Below are positions 40,540 to 48,425 of a stretch of DNA of 51,381 nucleotides, in pieces. A program made the position numbers and the translations under genes. This DNA comes from Thermoanaerobaculia bacterium (GTDB lineage Bacteria; Acidobacteriota; Thermoanaerobaculia; Multivoradales; JAHEKO01). The DNA lies in contig CAMYOG010000035.1 of the NCBI GenBank assembly GCA_947259925.1, positions 1 to 51,381 of the forward strand. Reading direction: 5' to 3'. Under the pieces are notes generated by a model. That model saw only the letters and a list, made by a program, of their open reading frames with translations, ran no database searches and was not told the origin of the DNA. Numbering within the stretch: the first letter of the stretch is position 1; each line of letters starts with the position of its first letter.

Positions 40540-42740
40540 GGGTTCTCTGAGACCGCCTCTACGACCTCGACCGCTACTCTGTGGGTGTCGGCGCCCCGGC
40601 GTGAGAACCAGGAGATTCGCTCTCGAACCAGATCGAGCTCGAGGGTGTAGCTGCCGGGGCGATCGGGAGCTTCGACCGCCATCTCGACCTCGACCGTGGC
40701 GCCCGGTGCCACCTCTTCCGCGAAGGCGGTTCGCCGCCCTTCGAACAGCACGATCTCGCCGGCGCCGTCGAGCCAGTGGTACCCGAGGTTGACTGCCAGC
40801 GGGCCGCGTGAGCTCCAGGGCGTCTCACCGTCGTTGCGCACGGTCACCCGGAGATCGAGGGTGGCACCCGGAGCGATGCTCTCGACGCCGTCGACGGACC
40901 GCCAGCCGACGCGGTAGTGGTGCTCGTCGTCCAGCTGCTCACGGCGGCCGAGGTAGGTCAGCGAAACGCCCGAGTAGAACAGCGGCGTCTTCGGCCGCCC
41001 GTTCTTGTCGCGCGCGAACTTGCCGGTCGAGCAGGCGACCCGCAGCTCGTAGACGAAGATGCGCTCGCCGTCGGCCCAGCTGATCCGATCGAAGCGCCCG
41101 GGAGTCAGCTCGACGACGGTCTTGTCCTTGCCGGCAAGATCGCCGCTGCCGAAGGTCACCAGTCGTTCGTCGTCGCCGAGCGTCAGTCGACAGTCGTTCT
41201 CCGGCGCCAGGGTCTGCGTCTGCAGCAGAATGGTCTCGAGCTGCGCCTTGCTGAGCAGCAGGATCTCGAGCTCGGTGCCCCCCTGGACCCAGGCCCGGCC
41301 GGGGCTGTTGGGTGAGGTCTTGACCAGGTCGGCGCGGCCCAGCATCCGCACGCCGTAGAGGTTGGTGCCGTTGTAGCCCGGTACGTTCTTCTTGACCGAC
41401 AACTCGAGCGGGAAGTATCGGAAAGGCGCATTGCGCGTGTGTGCCTGCAAGGTCGGGTTGGGTACCGGCGCGCCGAACGGTGTGAACATCAGCGGCCCGA
41501 TGAGGACGGCGCCGACCGCATAGCTCGCCGGCACCGTCCAGCGCGGCCGCAGGCGCGTGATCAGGAAGAGGAATGCCGGGTAGACGTTGATGAAGTAGCG
41601 GTTGCCGACGAAGCCGCCGCCACCATGCCAGTTGAACGGGATGAAGATGATGAAGAAGAGGGCGACGATCGCGGTCGACAGGACCAGGACCCAGCGCGAC
41701 GCGGAGCGCGGCGTGTGCAGGAGAAAGAGCGCGAGCGCGAGGACCGCCAGCGGTGTATAGAGCAGCATGCCGGTGTGCCTGCCCCACAGGAAATAGCGCA
41801 CGTTCTCCATGAAGACGTGCGGCTCGATCTCCGGAATGCGGAAGATCCAGGTCCAGGAGTTCACCTCCTCGCCGCGGCGCTCGACGATCTGCCGTAGCGG
41901 CGCCAGATAGTCGTCGGGCGTCAGAGGGTCGGTCAGCCGGACCCCGCCGCGAGCGACCCCCAAGTAGGCGGTCGGGTGGCCGCTCAGGGCGTAGCCCAGC
42001 CCGGCCAACAGGCCGAGGGCGATGGCCGCGGCGGCGATCCAGGCGGCCGCGGCCTTGAGCCCGCGCCGTCGGTAGACGATCCAGAGCGCCGGCAGACCCA
42101 TCGCCGCCAAGACCGGCTTGTTGTAGACTGCCAGCGCCAGGACCGCGCCCGAGCCGAGAACGCGCAGCCACGAGCGACCGGCACTCGTCGCGCGCGAGCC
42201 CCCTTCCGGCCGATGGAAGGCCAGGAACAGGCACACCGCGATCGAGAACATGTTGAAGATCTCGGGCTGCAGCCAGAAGACGTAGACAAACGCGCTGCTC
42301 AGGATGAAGAAGGCGATCGCGAACAGAAGCGCCAGCGACCCCCGGTTGAAGCGTCCGAGGTAGGTGGCGCCCATCCAGATCATGCCGAGCAGCATCAACA
42401 TGTTCACCGCGATCATGCCGTGCTCGCCGAAGAAGCGAACCGCGGGCGCCGCGACCAGTGGGAAGATGTACGGCTTGCCGTAGTAGGCAGTCTCCCAGCC
42501 GTCGTCCGACATCAGGATCAAGTTGTTGATCGGCAGGTAGGGGTAGGAGTTGGTCAGGCGGCGCACGTCCTGGAAGTCGCAGCGCACGTCCCGATCGTGC
42601 GCGAGGCTGAGGGCCATGCCGTAGTAGGCGGGCTCGTCGGCCTTCAGCGTCGGGGGCCACCCGGGGCGGACGATGCCGAGTGGAAAGAGCACCAGGAAGA
42701 GGCCCAGGGAGAGCAGAGCCAGGCGAGCCGTGCGCGGCAT
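40536..42740 (-). CDS. GT-C membrane glycosyltransferase (ArnT/PMT-like) with C-terminal beta domain
   Basis: A 734-aa protein with about ten or more membrane helices in the first 430 residues. The first periplasmic loop has the GT-C acidic pair Asp35-Glu36 in LKADEPAYYGMALSLAHDRD. GT-C enzymes use polyprenyl-phosphate sugars as donors on the periplasmic side. The last 250 residues form a soluble beta-rich region; the final 110 carry TVRNDGETPWSSRGP, VAPGATVEVEMAVEAP and RPGSYTLELDLV, a CARDB-like sandwich. It is paralogous to the upstream gene with the acidic pair at the same residue numbers. A -10-like element lies just before its ATG. Confidence 0.82.
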   Translation of the reverse strand: MPRTARLALLSLGLFLVLFPLGIVRPGWPPTLKADEPAYYGMALSLAHDRDVRCDFQDVRRLTNSYPYLPINNLILMSDDGWETAYYGKPYIFPLVAAPAVRFFGEHGMIAVNMLMLLGMIWMGATYLGRFNRGSLALLFAIAFFILSSAFVYVFWLQPEIFNMFSIAVCLFLAFHRPEGGSRATSAGRSWLRVLGSGAVLALAVYNKPVLAAMGLPALWIVYRRRGLKAAAAWIAAAAIALGLLAGLGYALSGHPTAYLGVARGGVRLTDPLTPDDYLAPLRQIVERRGEEVNSWTWIFRIPEIEPHVFMENVRYFLWGRHTGMLLYTPLAVLALALFLLHTPRSASRWVLVLSTAIVALFFIIFIPFNWHGGGGFVGNRYFINVYPAFLFLITRLRPRWTVPASYAVGAVLIGPLMFTPFGAPVPNPTLQAHTRNAPFRYFPLELSVKKNVPGYNGTNLYGVRMLGRADLVKTSPNSPGRAWVQGGTELEILLLSKAQLETILLQTQTLAPENDCRLTLGDDERLVTFGSGDLAGKDKTVVELTPGRFDRISWADGERIFVYELRVACSTGKFARDKNGRPKTPLFYSGVSLTYLGRREQLDDEHHYRVGWRSVDGVESIAPGATLDLRVTVRNDGETPWSSRGPLAVNLGYHWLDGAGEIVLFEGRRTAFAEEVAPGATVEVEMAVEAPDRPGSYTLELDLVRERISWFSRRGADTHRVAVEVVEAVSENP

Positions 42741-42749
42741 GACCGATGG

Positions 42750-42755
42750 AGTCTA
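42750..42755 (-). promoter_or_regulatory. -10-like TAGACT before the second GT-C gene
   Basis: On the minus strand TAGACT ends 9 nt before ATG 42740, predicting an almost leaderless transcript even though the gene lies only 18 nt after its upstream paralogue. This may be an internal promoter. Confidence 0.3.
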
Positions 42756-42758
42756 TCC

Positions 42759-44867
42759 TTACTCGGGAGCCTTCACCCGGACCCTGGTGCGCAGCAGCGG
42801 CTCACCGATTCGGTCTTCGAACCAGGTCACGTCCTCGATCACGAGATCGACCCGCAGCCGGTATCTGCCCGGCGTCTCGGGCCAGGCGAGAGCGAGCTGG
42901 TGCTCGAGGATCTCGCCGGGCGCCACCGGCGGGTCGAGCATCGATCTGGGTCCCTCGATGGTCACTCCGCCCGGCGCCTGGAGTCGGTAGCTCAGATAGA
43001 CCGGCAGCACGTCCTGGCTGGTCCAGGTCCAGTCCGAGTCGTTGCGCACCCGGAGCGTGGCCTGGGTGATGCCGCCCGGCTCGGCGCGCGGTGCGACCTC
43101 CGCCGCCAGCACCTCGAGCCGCGGCTCTCGCTCCAGCATGCTGCCGTCTCCCAGGTAGCGGGCTCGGGCTCGCGCGCGGCTGCCGTCGTTGGTCAGGAGC
43201 GTCAACCGCTGGACCCGGACCTGGTACATCCCTACCGCGCTCCACCAGTAGGTGTGGCGCCGCCAGGCCGGCGACAGGTCGAGCTCGACCACCGCGCGAG
43301 TGCCGGTGGTCGTCGACTCGAGGCGGTGCCAGCGCCGCCGTCCCCAGTCGGCGACTCGTAGCTCGAGCGGCTCGCTCTCGGAGGTGATCAGGAAGGTCGG
43401 TCGGCCGCCGCTCCAGGTGGTGGCGAGCGCCAGCTCGGCGGGCGGCAGCTCCGAGTCGAGCGTGAAGTCGAACGCGCCGACCTCGGCGTGCGGGTCGGTG
43501 AAACGGACGAAGTCACCGGCCCAGTAGCGATCGCGCTGACCGTCGATCTCGAGCGCCGTGGTCTCGTAGGGCAGGAACCGGAAGATGCCGCCGTAAGCGT
43601 GGCTCTGGCTCATCGGATCGAGCCCCCTGGAGCTCTCCACCGAGTAGAGGGCCGAGATGCCGGCGGCGGCGGCGATCAGCCAGATTGGCACCAGCTGCCG
43701 GCCGGACGGCAGTCCCGGTGCGGCCACCAGTAGCGCCGCGTAGCTGGTCAGGAAGTAGCGGTTGCCGACGAAGGTCGAGCCGCCGAAGTAGTTCCACGGC
43801 ATCCAGATCAGGTAGAACAGGGCGATCGCGGCGACGCCCACCGCCAGCGCCAGCCCGGTGCGGTCGGGATGGCGCAGCAGCCGGTAGAACAGCAGTAGGG
43901 CCATGGGAAAGTAGAACAGCAGGCCGCTGTGGCGCCCGAGCACGAAATAGAGGAACGAGTGCCCGACGCGGCTCGAGTCGGCTGTCGGTCGCCAGGTGAC
44001 GCTCTGGGTGGCTGGCGCGGCCGAGAAGCGCTCGAGTGCCGTCTCGGCTTCCGGTCCGACCGGATAGCCGACCTCGCCGTTGAAGCTCGAGCGGTCGGCC
44101 TTGTAGGGATTGGCGGCACCGGTCAGGAGGAGGCCAGCCCCGATGGCCAGGGCGAAGGCCAGCGCCGCTGCTCCGCCGACGATCAACGCCCGCTTCATCC
44201 GTCCGGTCAACAGGCAGGCGGCGACGGCGGCGACCGCGAGCGCCGCGTTCGTCAAGCGCATCGACGCGACCAGCCCGAGTGCTCCGCCGCCGAGCGCCGC
44301 TGCCCAGAGCGGCCACTCCACTCGCGCGGCTCGCGGTCGGCGCGCGCCGCCGCAGACCAGGATCAACCCGATCAGGGTGAGGCTGAACTGCAGCAGATCG
44401 GAGACTCGCCAGAGCAGATAGGGAAGCAGGGCAGCGCAGCCGAAGAAGGTCAGGGTCGTCAGGGCGCCGAGCTCCTCGGCTCCGCGCCGGCGAAGCAGCC
44501 AGGCGGCGAGGACCAGCGCTATCACTACCCCGGTGGCGTTCAGGACCACCAGGCCGGTCTCGCCGAAGAGTGCCAGGAACGGCGCCGCGATCAGCGGGTA
44601 GACGACCGGCTTCGAGTAGGTCAGCCCGGCGTCGGTTCGCTGCACGATGACCGTGGCGCCGACTTCGGGCTGGCGCTCGCGAGCCCACTCCAGGTCGGGC
44701 TCCGAGAAGGTCAGGTCGCCGTCGCGAGCCAGGCTCGCGGCCATCGCCACGTACGTTCCCTCGTCTCCCCACAGCGTACCGAGTGCGGGTCGCATCGAGG
44801 TGAGCGCCGAGAGGAGCGCGATCACGGCGATGACCGGCACCCAGAGAGAACCGAAGGTGCTCCTCAT
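42759..44867 (-). CDS. GT-C membrane glycosyltransferase (ArnT/PMT-like) with C-terminal beta domain
   Basis: A 702-aa paralogue of the next gene. Multiple membrane helices occupy the N-terminal 430 residues, and the first loop contains Asp35-Glu36 in LWGDEGTYVAMAASLARDGD. The C-terminal region repeats the same architecture: LRVRNDSDWTWTSQDVLP, PPVAPGEILEHQLALAWP, and GRYRLRVDLVIEDVTWFED. The two GT-C genes and the sulfatase-like gene form a minus-strand operon of three. The first helix follows directly from the ATG at 44867, which is preceded by a leaderless-type -10. Confidence 0.82.
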   Translation of the reverse strand: MRSTFGSLWVPVIAVIALLSALTSMRPALGTLWGDEGTYVAMAASLARDGDLTFSEPDLEWARERQPEVGATVIVQRTDAGLTYSKPVVYPLIAAPFLALFGETGLVVLNATGVVIALVLAAWLLRRRGAEELGALTTLTFFGCAALLPYLLWRVSDLLQFSLTLIGLILVCGGARRPRAARVEWPLWAAALGGGALGLVASMRLTNAALAVAAVAACLLTGRMKRALIVGGAAALAFALAIGAGLLLTGAANPYKADRSSFNGEVGYPVGPEAETALERFSAAPATQSVTWRPTADSSRVGHSFLYFVLGRHSGLLFYFPMALLLFYRLLRHPDRTGLALAVGVAAIALFYLIWMPWNYFGGSTFVGNRYFLTSYAALLVAAPGLPSGRQLVPIWLIAAAAGISALYSVESSRGLDPMSQSHAYGGIFRFLPYETTALEIDGQRDRYWAGDFVRFTDPHAEVGAFDFTLDSELPPAELALATTWSGGRPTFLITSESEPLELRVADWGRRRWHRLESTTTGTRAVVELDLSPAWRRHTYWWSAVGMYQVRVQRLTLLTNDGSRARARARYLGDGSMLEREPRLEVLAAEVAPRAEPGGITQATLRVRNDSDWTWTSQDVLPVYLSYRLQAPGGVTIEGPRSMLDPPVAPGEILEHQLALAWPETPGRYRLRVDLVIEDVTWFEDRIGEPLLRTRVRVKAPE

Positions 44868-44874
44868 CGGCCAC

Positions 44875-44880
44875 AGGATA
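44875..44880 (-). promoter_or_regulatory. -10-like TATCCT placed for a leaderless mRNA (GT-C operon)
   Basis: TATCCT on the minus strand ends 7 nt before ATG 44867, followed by GTGGCCG. The divergent gene has TATCCT followed by GTCAGCCG before its own ATG, so the pair shares nearly the same start region. Confidence 0.4.
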
Positions 44881-44938
44881 ACTATTCGCGCCTCGACAAG
44901 ATACCGGCGGCGAACGCCTCTCCGGGGGCCGAATTGAG

Positions 44939-44944
44939 TATCCT
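44939..44944 (+). promoter_or_regulatory. -10-like TATCCT placed for a leaderless mRNA (acyltransferase)
   Basis: TATCCT ends 8 nt before ATG 44953. No Shine-Dalgarno is visible in between. Confidence 0.4.
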
Positions 44945-44952
44945 GTCAGCCG

Positions 44953-45501
44953 ATGTTCGACAATTTGCGGGTCGACACGCGCAAGCTGAGGCTGATCAAG
45001 ACGAAGTCGTTTCCCTGGTACGTCCTCGAATCGCTGCTGTTCGAGAACGGGTACCAGGCCGTGGTCCTCTATCGGATCGCCAGCTGGTTCAAGCGCCACC
45101 GGATTCCGTTCTTCGGTCCGATGATCGCCCGCTTGTCGCTCTTCCTGAGCGGCGTAGACGTCTCCCCGGGCGCCGAGATCGGCCCCGGCCTGATGATCGT
45201 GCACGGCGTCGGACTGGTGATCGGGGACCAGGTGCGGATCGGTGCGGACGCCATGCTCCTGCACCAGGTGACCATCGGCGCCTCGAAGTACGAGCGCCGC
45301 AATCGGATGCCCCAGCTCGGTGACGGTGTGTTCGTCGCTGCCGGAGCGCGCCTGATCGGGGGCATCGAGATCGGTGACAACGTGTTCATCGGTGCCAACG
45401 CGGTCGTGACCCAGGACGTGCCGCCGAACAGCCGGGTGCTGGTCGACGCGCCGCTCAAGATCGAGCCTCAGCTCGAGAACAGCCAGCCGACAGTCGAGTA
45501 G
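44953..45501 (+). CDS. Hexapeptide-repeat acyltransferase, serine O-acetyltransferase-like
   Basis: A 182-aa protein. An N-terminal helical part (about 1-65) is followed by a left-handed beta-helix of hexapeptide repeats: GAEIGPGLMIVHGVGLVIGD, RIGADAMLLHQVTIGASKYE, and EIGDNVFIGANAVVTQDVPP. This arrangement matches serine acetyltransferases (CysE/EpsC), and many enzymes called CysE in surface-polysaccharide loci acetylate sugars instead. Given the neighbours, sugar O-acetylation is as likely as cysteine synthesis. It converges on the methyltransferase gene. Confidence 0.75.
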   Translation: MFDNLRVDTRKLRLIKTKSFPWYVLESLLFENGYQAVVLYRIASWFKRHRIPFFGPMIARLSLFLSGVDVSPGAEIGPGLMIVHGVGLVIGDQVRIGADAMLLHQVTIGASKYERRNRMPQLGDGVFVAAGARLIGGIEIGDNVFIGANAVVTQDVPPNSRVLVDAPLKIEPQLENSQPTVE

Positions 45502-45509
45502 CTGGGACT

Positions 45510-45566
45510 CCACACCCCGGGAGAGCGGGACATTCGATCGGATCGCTGGTGAGCGAGCCGGTGTGG
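45510..45566. terminator. weak hairpin between convergent genes
   Basis: CCACACC (45510-45516) pairs with GGTGTGG (45560-45566) across the 65-nt gap between the acyltransferase and methyltransferase genes. There is no T-run; a bidirectional terminator is possible. Confidence 0.3.
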
Positions 45567-46799
45567 TCAGAGGATCTCGGTGCGGGGGATGGCGACGACG
45601 AACCTGCCGCCCCAGTCGGAGATCTCGACCATCTGCTCCATGATCTCCTCCTTGAGGTTCCAGGCGAGGATCAGCAGATAGTCGGGCCGGGTCTCGAAGA
45701 CCTTTTCGGGGGAGTAGATCGGCAGATGGGTGCCGGGGAGGAAGAGCCCCTGCTTGTGAGGGCTCCGGTCGACCGTGTAGCCGATCTGCTCGCGACCGAC
45801 GCCGCAGTAGTTCAGGAGCGTGTTGCCCTTGGCCGGCGCGCCGTAGCCGACGACGCTCTCTCCAGCGTCGCGGGCCGCGGCGAGGAAGTCGAGCAGACCC
45901 TGTCGGGTCGCCCGCGCCTGCCGATCGAACGAGCGATAGTGCTCGAGGTCGTCGAAGCCGGCTCGACGCTCGTGCTCGAGCAGCGCCGTCACCCGCTCGG
46001 TGACCGGCTTCGAAGCGTCGGCCTCGTGGCGCCCGTAGATCCGCAGGGAGCCGCCGTGGGTCGGCAGCTCCTCGACGTCGAAGATCGTCAGACGATGGGC
46101 GGTGAAGACGTCGCGCACCGTCCGGAACGAGAAGTAGGAAAAATGCTCGTGATAGATGGTGTCGAACTGGTTCTCGGCCATCAGTTGCGCGAGATGCGGA
46201 AACTCCATCGTCAGGACACCGTCCGGCGCCAGCAGGATCCGGAGGCCGTCGACGAAGTCGTTCAGATCGGGCACGTGTGCCAAAACGTTGTTGCCCGCCA
46301 GCAGGTCGGCGCGCCGTCCTTCGGCGACCAGCTCGGTCGCCAGCTCGGAGCCGAAAAAGCGGACCAGGGTCGGCACTCCGGCCTCTTCGGCCGCCCGCGC
46401 GACGTTGGCGGCAGGCTCGATCCCCAGTACCGGGATGCCGCGTTCCTTGAAGCCGCGCAGCAGGTGACCGTCGTTGCTGGCCACCTCGACCACCTGGCTC
46501 GTGGGTCCGAGGCCGAAGCGCTCGGTCATGTCGGCGGCGTAGCGGGCGACGTGCTCGAGCCAGGTCTCTGCGAACGACGAGAAGTACGCGTAGTCACTGA
46601 AGATGCTCTCGGGTGACTCGAACTCGGGCAGCTGCACCAGAAAGCAGCCGTCGCAGACGTAGACCGTGAGCGGAAATCTGGGCTCCGGAGCGTCGAGCTC
46701 TTCGGCCTCGAGGAACGAGTTGGCGAGCGGCGACAGGCCGAGGTCGACGAAGACGTGCTCGAGCGAGCGGCCGCAGAAGCGGCAGCCGAGACCGGTCAT
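45567..46799 (-). CDS. Sugar C-methyltransferase (class I SAM-dependent, TylCIII/NovU-like)
   Basis: A 410-aa enzyme. The N-terminal zinc-type motif CRFCGRSLEHVFVDLGLSPL is followed by CDGCFLVQ, giving four cysteines, then a SAM-binding Rossmann domain (VVEVASNDGHLLRGF, GIEPAANVA) and the family C-terminal domain (VVGYGAPAKGNTLLNYCG, PIYSPEKVFETRPDYLLIL). This three-part structure is that of C-methyltransferases acting on dNDP-4-keto-6-deoxysugars. The ATG overlaps the stop of the CDP-glucose dehydratase gene by 4 nt, so it probably methylates a CDP-4-keto-6-deoxyglucose derivative. Confidence 0.88.
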   Translation of the reverse strand: MTGLGCRFCGRSLEHVFVDLGLSPLANSFLEAEELDAPEPRFPLTVYVCDGCFLVQLPEFESPESIFSDYAYFSSFAETWLEHVARYAADMTERFGLGPTSQVVEVASNDGHLLRGFKERGIPVLGIEPAANVARAAEEAGVPTLVRFFGSELATELVAEGRRADLLAGNNVLAHVPDLNDFVDGLRILLAPDGVLTMEFPHLAQLMAENQFDTIYHEHFSYFSFRTVRDVFTAHRLTIFDVEELPTHGGSLRIYGRHEADASKPVTERVTALLEHERRAGFDDLEHYRSFDRQARATRQGLLDFLAAARDAGESVVGYGAPAKGNTLLNYCGVGREQIGYTVDRSPHKQGLFLPGTHLPIYSPEKVFETRPDYLLILAWNLKEEIMEQMVEISDWGGRFVVAIPRTEIL

Positions 46800-47881
46800 G
46801 AGGTGCTCGACGCCGGCGCTGGCCGTGAGGCCAGCGTCTCGTACTCCGCGATCCGAGACTCGGTCAACCGGCGCGCGTCGGCGCCCGCGTGCTGTTCGCG
46901 GTACCAGGCGACCAGCCAGGCGAGCGCGCCGTCGAGCGTCACTAGCGGACGCCAGCCCAGCCTCTCCTTGGCTTTGCCACAGTCGAGGCGCAGGTAGGTC
47001 GCTTCGGGGGGATGGACCTCGTCGTCGAGGCGCCAAGCGGCGTCGCCGCCCCACATCTCGACGATTCGATCTGCGATCCAGCGGACCGGGCGCGCGTCGC
47101 TCTCTTCGGGTCCGAAGTTCCAGGCCTCGGCGAAGACGGCGCCGTCGTCCCAGAGCCGCTCCGCTAGCGTCAGGTAGCCGTGCAGCGGGTCGAGGACGTG
47201 CTGCCAGGGGCGGACCGCCTCGGGGGAGCGGATCGCGACCGGCTCGCCGCGCAGCAAGCCGCCGATCAGATCCGGCAGCAGCCGGTCGGTCGCCCAGTCG
47301 CCGCCGCCGATCACGTTCCCGGAGCGCACCGACGCCACCGCGACTTCGCCGCTGGCGAAGTAGGAGCGGCGAAAGGCGTCGGTGACCAGCTCCGCGCACG
47401 CCTTGCTGTTGGAGTAGGGGTCCTTGCCGCCGAGCCGGTCGTCCTCGCGGTAGCCGCGGTCCCATTCACGGTTTTCGTAGCACTTGTCGCTCGTGCACGA
47501 GACCACGACCCGTACCTGGTCGCTCGAGCGGACCGCGTCCAGGACGCTCGCGGTGCCGGCGACGTTCGTCGTGTAGGTCTCGAGCGGCTCGGCGTAGCCA
47601 CGCCGGACCAGCGATTGGGCCGCCAGATGCAGGACGATCTCGGCGCCCGACTCGGCCATCGTGCCCGCGAGCTGGGCGGCGTCCCGGACGTCGCCTTCGA
47701 TCGACCGGATGCCATCCTCGACCCGGGCCTCGACGAACAGGCTCGGATCGGTCGGCGGCGCCAACGAGTAGCCGGTCACCTCGGCTCCCATCGACCGGAG
47801 CCAGACGGTGAGCCAGCTCCCCTTGAAGCCGGTGTGACCGGTCAGGAAGACCCGCTTGCCATGCCAGAATTCGCGATTCAC
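46796..47881 (-). CDS. rfbG: CDP-glucose 4,6-dehydratase
   Basis: A 361-aa short-chain dehydrogenase/reductase that converts CDP-glucose to CDP-4-keto-6-deoxyglucose. It begins MNREFWHGKRVFLTGHTGFK with the NAD-binding GHTGFKG loop; the active-site region has SCTSDKCYENREW and the YSNSKACAE catalytic Tyr-x-x-x-Lys. Blocks RSGNVIGGGDWATDRLLPD and RPWQHVLDPLHGYL are diagnostic for RfbG. The gene uses a GTG start with no obvious Shine-Dalgarno, but a dyad GAGTTGACAACTC (47886-47898) directly precedes it. The methyltransferase gene overlaps its 3' end. Confidence 0.95.
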   Translation of the reverse strand: MNREFWHGKRVFLTGHTGFKGSWLTVWLRSMGAEVTGYSLAPPTDPSLFVEARVEDGIRSIEGDVRDAAQLAGTMAESGAEIVLHLAAQSLVRRGYAEPLETYTTNVAGTASVLDAVRSSDQVRVVVSCTSDKCYENREWDRGYREDDRLGGKDPYSNSKACAELVTDAFRRSYFASGEVAVASVRSGNVIGGGDWATDRLLPDLIGGLLRGEPVAIRSPEAVRPWQHVLDPLHGYLTLAERLWDDGAVFAEAWNFGPEESDARPVRWIADRIVEMWGGDAAWRLDDEVHPPEATYLRLDCGKAKERLGWRPLVTLDGALAWLVAWYREQHAGADARRLTESRIAEYETLASRPAPASSTS

Positions 47882-47924
47882 GGGGGAGTTGACAACTCAG
47901 GGGCCGGGTGGCCCGACCGCGGCG

Positions 47925-47950
47925 ATCCTAGCACTTCGCTGTGCTATTCT
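47925..47950. promoter_or_regulatory. divergent extended -10 pair (rfbG and the Trm112-like gene)
   Basis: GTGC-TAGGAT on the minus strand (hexamer 47930-47925) and GTGC-TATTCT on the plus strand (hexamer 47945-47950) face away from each other with only 14 nt between hexamers. The two GTGC blocks form the arms of a short dyad (AGCAC/GTGCT), so the promoters probably compete or share control. Confidence 0.45.
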
Positions 47951-47971
47951 GCCGCCTTCTAGGAGGTTTCA

Positions 47972-48223
47972 GTGGCTGTCGATCCCGAGCTTCTGGAGAT
48001 ACTGGTCTGTCCGAAGAGCAAAGGCTCCCTGGAGCTGATCGAGCTTCCGCAGGAGACCCGGGCGGCGCTGGTGGACAAGTACCGCGAGCACTTCAGGGAC
48101 GAGGAGCCGGTGGTCGAGGAGGGGCTCTTCTGCGCGGAGTCGCAGCTGGTCTACCCGATCGTCTCCGACATACCGATCATGCTGATCGACGAGGCGCTCC
48201 CCGCCGCGAGCGTCGGTCGATAG
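47972..48223 (+). CDS. Trm112-like/UPF0434 family small protein
   Basis: An 83-aa protein with the family pattern LLEILVCPKSKGSLELIE and LVYPIVSDIPIMLIDEA. In zinc-binding relatives two CxxC-type sites occur; here only one Cys is left in each (CPKS and FCAES), so zinc binding is doubtful. The GTG start has a strong AGGAGG at 47961-47966. Trm112 proteins act as partners of methyltransferases, and one methyltransferase gene is near by, but a link is speculative. The 200 nt after the stop hold only a weak dyad. Confidence 0.8.
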   Translation: MAVDPELLEILVCPKSKGSLELIELPQETRAALVDKYREHFRDEEPVVEEGLFCAESQLVYPIVSDIPIMLIDEALPAASVGR

Positions 48224-48425
48224 GTCCCGCCTCCTCGCCAGCGTTCGGTCAGAATGCCGGAAATGCCTGAATCTGCAGCGTCGGCTAGGGCCTCGCCTCG
48301 CCTACGGCTCGCTCTGAACACGCCCGGGGCGGTCCGCTCCGGTCAGACGGCCCGACGCATTGCCAACACTCCTGCGTCGCTCTCTGTCGCGGGCCTGGCA
48401 TCGCCGGCGAGAAGGTCAGGCTAGC

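Noticed and set aside
47889..47894. TTGACA as a -35 on the plus strand before the Trm112-like gene
   Set aside because: No -10 lies 16-18 bp downstream; the hexamer is part of the dyad GAGTTGACAACTC beside the rfbG start.
48278..48358. Dyad GCGTCGG/CCGACGC in the gap before the O-antigen ligase gene
   Set aside because: The stem is only 7 bp with a long loop and no similarity to the other repeats; chance is a fair explanation in GC-rich DNA.
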